From JAJPJX01 sp964568355 (lineage in GTDB: Bacteria > Acidobacteriota > Terriglobia > Bryobacterales > Bryobacteraceae), in contig CAZMRK010000180.1 of NCBI GenBank assembly GCA_964568355.1, forward strand, positions 1-8,851: 8,851 nt of DNA, written 5' to 3'. A program made the translations under genes and the position numbers. A model generated the notes under the pieces. The model did not search any database, was not told the origin of the DNA, and was given only the letters and a program-made list of their open reading frames with translations. Below, one piece after another: positions 7,801 through 8,851 of the stretch. The first letter of the stretch is position 1, and each line of letters begins with the position of its first letter.

Positions 7801-8322
7801 CGACCGAAGGTAGCGGAAGTCGCCGGTTTTGACGACCCCGGGAACCGACCAGGCAATCTGAAAAGGATTGCGTCCCTGCGTAGGAACGTTGGCAATGAGC
7901 TCGTTGGCGATGGTCTGCGCGCGCGTGGCGGTCTCGGTTTGCAGGGTCGTCACTTCTCCCTTGACGGTGACGCTGTCCGAAACCGCGCCCAATTGCAAGG
8001 TGACGTCCACACGAAGCCGGTCGAGGACTTCGAGGACGATATTTTCCCGAATAAACCTGCTGAAGCCCTGCATTTCCACCATCAGCACATATTTGCCTGG
8101 AGTCAGAAATGGCGTCAGGTAGCTGCCGGTTTCATTCGATTGCGTGGTGGCCGACCAGTTCGTAGCAGTGCTGGTCACGGTCACGGTCGCCCCCGAAACG
8201 GGCGCTCCCGAGGGATCCGTGATCGTACCGACGATACTGGCACGGACTTCCTGGGCGTATGCGGATGAAGAAACCCCGAGAAGCAGAATCAGGGCAAAGA
8301 CCTGCGAGAACCGTAGCGTCAT
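4873..8322 (-). CDS. TonB-dependent receptor, Oar-like, with carboxypeptidase-regulatory-like domain
   Basis: An 1149-residue outer-membrane beta-barrel receptor, expected to import a ligand or display a surface function using TonB energy; the ligand is unknown. A Sec signal peptide ends in AYA-Q (cleavage after residue 23). Residues about 28-110 are a CarboxypepD_reg-like beta-sandwich (VGTITDPSGAPVSGATVTV, then GSYLTPFLTPGKYVLMVEMQGF). The plug covers about 115-250 and contains NEILLDGISN and YDAQYGRTGGGIVTIVSKSG. The remainder is barrel, with the Oar-type NIAPRIGAAYRLTDKWVIRGGYGLFY segment and a terminal strand ending in aromatic Trp, as outer-membrane barrels need for BAM assembly. Length is normal for the acidobacterial family. 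The only two cysteines, 1029 and 1047, probably form a loop disulfide. No separate TonB box is obvious, and no SusD partner lies next to it. ATG 8322 has GAGGA five bases upstream. It heads the minus-strand cluster. Confidence 0.93.
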   Translation of the reverse strand: MTLRFSQVFALILLLGVSSSAYAQEVRASIVGTITDPSGAPVSGATVTVTSTATNWSATTQSNETGSYLTPFLTPGKYVLMVEMQGFSRFIRENIVLEVLDRLRVDVTLQLGAVSDSVTVKGEVTTLQTETATRAQTIANELIANVPTQGRNPFQIAWSVPGVVKTGDFRYLRSFDTSGTSGISINGGRNKENEILLDGISNVRSDRTINQVPTMESVAEFKVLTNTYDAQYGRTGGGIVTIVSKSGGNDLHGNLFEYFQNDKMNANQSELNGAGTARPPNHINAFGFQASGPVILPKVYDGRNKLFWLISYEGMRQRSADPGVVSLPLAEWRNGDFSTMRNASGDPVILYDPLTTTADGRRTPFVGNLIPSSRINAVARNVLQYVPMPNTDGANAAHIRNYTYPSRWIGNLDQWIGRMDYQINPQNVVYFRYGQNPYSEYRGLVFATDISSKNPAEPTGNAPLMRNGRTWTANWTSTLSPSIVLDLRAGLSRWEEGTGNTFGANFDPAALGFASSLTAQFNRYQFPRFDFDSFQSIGSSTLANTAAYDTYSLQPNLNFVHGRHFMKFGTEVRRYNDNSANPGKASGSYTFSQVWTQYQASVSSATAGNGLASFLLGYPASAFVDKNIDPAYEHSYYALFFQDDFKVNSRLTLNIGLRWDYESPAVERYDRMLLGFDPNASSPLAASVSGLALKGNLLFANYQGQARGSFYPDKNNIAPRIGAAYRLTDKWVIRGGYGLFYLGQSATGSNTGFSVTTNASTTNDAGLTPAVTLENAFANLDNGRLLTAAGTATNYYGLSLTANYLDRPLPYSHQYSFDIQRELPYNMLFEIGYTGNQTRKLPVSSNLNYVPLDQLGRANSYYTDKFANPMAGLIPNNSALNGSTISRLYTMYAYPQYSQITLANMPIGKARYDALVLKGTKRFSHGLTFIASYVLSKNLEQVSLLNTQDLNPSDVGKSKLEKRPAQEMDTPNAVTFTGVYELPVGRGRHFGHNMSPVLEQFLGGWSFNWEYSFRTGWAVDYPNAPQAQCGSAKLSDPTGAKWLNTDCWTDPTTGRRVSTPSTYTYRTFPSRFSDVRLPSYNNVDFSAAKYFPIHERVRLQFRFEAINAMNHPWFSGLVSTDVTNSGFGMLSTTQRNLPRFLKLALNLSW

Positions 8323-8461
8323 GGCTATCCTCGTCTGTCATTCTGAAGTGGCGCGGCGCGAACCGAAGGCTGGGACCCGGCGGATACGCGTGCCGCACAG
8401 TTCGATGCAGCGGGTTTCCGTAGAACCCTATACCGGGTCGGCGCCAAGCGTCATTTCGTTT
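8323..8461 (-). promoter_or_regulatory. Predicted 5' leader of the receptor mRNA
   Basis: About 139 bases between the expected transcription start (a few bases past the -10 hexamer) and ATG 8322. It has pairing potential: GGGTT/AACCC (8412-8416 with 8424-8428, loop of 7) lies inside a longer-range 7-bp GC-rich pairing (8374-8380 with 8433-8439). No known riboswitch consensus was recognised. A leader of this length could host control of receptor translation, but nothing seen here shows that it does. Confidence 0.3.
8328..8332 (-). promoter_or_regulatory. Shine-Dalgarno of the TonB-dependent receptor gene
   Basis: GAGGA on the minus strand, five bases before ATG 8322. It fixes this ATG, which also begins the signal peptide, as the start. 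Confidence 0.7.
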
Positions 8462-8467
8462 TTATCG

Positions 8468-8496
8468 AGTCTAGCATCGGTATAACAAGTGGTCAA
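8468..8496 (-). promoter_or_regulatory. Sigma-70-like extended -10 promoter for the receptor gene
   Basis: Minus-strand -35 TTGACC (8491-8496, 5 of 6 to consensus) and -10 TAGACT (8468-8473, 4 of 6) are separated by exactly 17 bases, and TGC directly before the -10 gives an extended -10. It points at the receptor start about 140 bases away, and the upstream side is AT-rich in an otherwise GC-rich region. A second TATAAT (8509-8514) has no good -35 and may be incidental. Confidence 0.6.
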
Positions 8497-8540
8497 TTGA
8501 AAATCGAAATTATATTTCAATTTTTTTGAAGATGTTGAAA
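8495..8540. promoter_or_regulatory. AT-rich palindrome with repeated TTGAAA half-sites (operator or UP-element candidate)
   Basis: A perfect inverted repeat AATTGAAA (8495-8502) and TTTCAATT (8515-8522) surrounds a nested palindrome GAAAT-TAT-ATTTC (8506-8518). TTGAA recurs at 8526-8530, and TTGAAA at 8535-8540. The first arm overlaps the -35 box by two bases. Half-sites lie 18 and 20 bases apart, about two helical turns, so a dimeric regulator could bind along one DNA face. A simple UP element, or AT-richness alone, are alternatives. Confidence 0.4.
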
Positions 8541-8559
8541 TATGCAGCAGCCTGCGGAA

Positions 8560-8650
8560 TCCGTAGCGGTTGCGCGCCGTCAGACTGGGCCAGCGAGGAC
8601 GCCGGCCCACGGTTCAGGGGGCCGCCTTGCGGGCGGGATTCTGCTACGGA
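8560..8650. repeat. Folded intergenic element with three-way-junction pairing
   Basis: An outer perfect 8-bp stem TCCGTAGC (8560-8567) with GCTACGGA (8643-8650) encloses two inner hairpins: TGGGCC/GGCCCA (8586-8591 with 8604-8609) and CCGCC/GGCGG (8622-8626 with 8632-8636). Nested pairing at this spacing suggests a structured RNA or a dispersed palindromic repeat. It is not a tRNA: no anticodon arm or GTTCGA loop can be placed. Which strand, if any, is transcribed is unknown. Confidence 0.35.
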
Positions 8651-8810
8651 GACTAATGTAGTGCGGCGCAGATTCCACGCAGAATGCCTGCGTTCCGGGC
8701 AAACCGGGTACAGTCCCACTAGTGTCCGGGGAACAGGGGCATCGATTCCAGTAAGTGTTTATGCAGCCGGAGGTTGAGTGGCCTTAAAGCTGGTCACGAT
8801 TTGAACGAAA
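8651..8810. other. Intergenic DNA, no gene recognised
   Basis: No convincing coding region on either strand. Visible items are a CACTAGTG palindrome (8717-8724) followed by TCCGGGGAA, and CCGGG repeated three times within about 40 bases. These could be an insertion-sequence edge, but no matching inverted end is seen in the window. Confidence 0.4.
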
Positions 8811-8851
8811 ATGGCGCATAAACGAAGGCCGAACGGTCTTTTCGCAACTCT
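8811..8851 (+). CDS. Possible CDS start running off the right edge
   Basis: ATG at 8811 opens a frame (MAHKRRPNGLFAT) that has no stop before the window ends. It has no clear Shine-Dalgarno. Only 13 complete codons are visible, too few to identify anything. A small hairpin (8825-8830 with 8835-8840, then TT) overlaps it and could instead be a weak plus-strand terminator, which would argue against a gene here. Confidence 0.2.
   Translation, partial: MAHKRRPNGLFAT

Noticed and set aside
8323..8461. Cobalamin riboswitch in the receptor leader
   Set aside because: A GCCACT string occurs, but no B12-box-like sequence or the expected surrounding structure was found, and the leader is short for that class.
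8560..8650. Long-variable-arm tRNA
   Set aside because: Length and outer stem are superficially similar, but no anticodon arm, T-loop consensus or CCA end can be placed on either strand.
8526..8777. 83-codon plus-strand frame and overlapping 60-69-codon minus-strand frames in the right intergenic region
   Set aside because: Arg/Gly/Ala-rich, no good ribosome-binding site or recognisable domain. They cross the receptor promoter region or the folded element, and the frames on the two strands exclude each other.

Overview
The window is GC-rich bacterial DNA that reads most like an Acidobacteriota genome, of the Solibacter/Bryobacter type. The evidence is a roughly 1,150-residue TonB-dependent receptor with a carboxypeptidase-regulatory-like N-terminus (Oar type), a secreted protein joining an acidobacterial-style Ig-like domain to an NHL propeller, two lipoproteins, and hairpin-rich intergenic DNA. 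The assignment rests on protein architecture only; no rRNA or other marker gene is present.

Layout. (1) Positions 1-1140, plus strand: the 3' part of a gene for a helical-repeat protein ending in a TlpA/thioredoxin domain with a WCGPC active site. Its start lies left of the window. (2) 1141-1185: two adjacent hairpins between convergent genes. (3) 1186-8322, minus strand: four genes in a row. In transcription order they are the TonB-dependent receptor (8322-4873), the Ig-NHL propeller protein (4849-3590), a lipoprotein amidohydrolase (3521-2181) and a DUF4097 beta-solenoid lipoprotein (2118-1186). A terminator-like hairpin sits just after the propeller gene, so the block may be two units: receptor-propeller and amidohydrolase-DUF4097. 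(4) 8323-8851: 529 bases without a convincing complete gene. They hold a sigma-70-like extended -10 promoter for the receptor, an AT-rich patch of repeated TTGAAA half-sites beside it, a leader with pairing potential, and a 91-base stretch that can fold into a three-way junction. A possible CDS start at 8811 runs off the right edge.

How the genes may work together: every complete gene product carries an export signal (two Sec signal peptides, two lipoprotein signals). This looks like a cell-envelope locus: an outer-membrane transporter for an unknown ligand, an exported propeller that may bind ligand or cell-wall material, a lipid-anchored metal-dependent hydrolase, and a lipid-anchored beta-solenoid. 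The substrate cannot be read from sequence. No SusD-like partner, regulator, transposase or CRISPR array is visible. I did not find a clearly new system. The less-explained material is the receptor promoter region, the folded element beside it, and the strictly periodic 18-residue solenoid.
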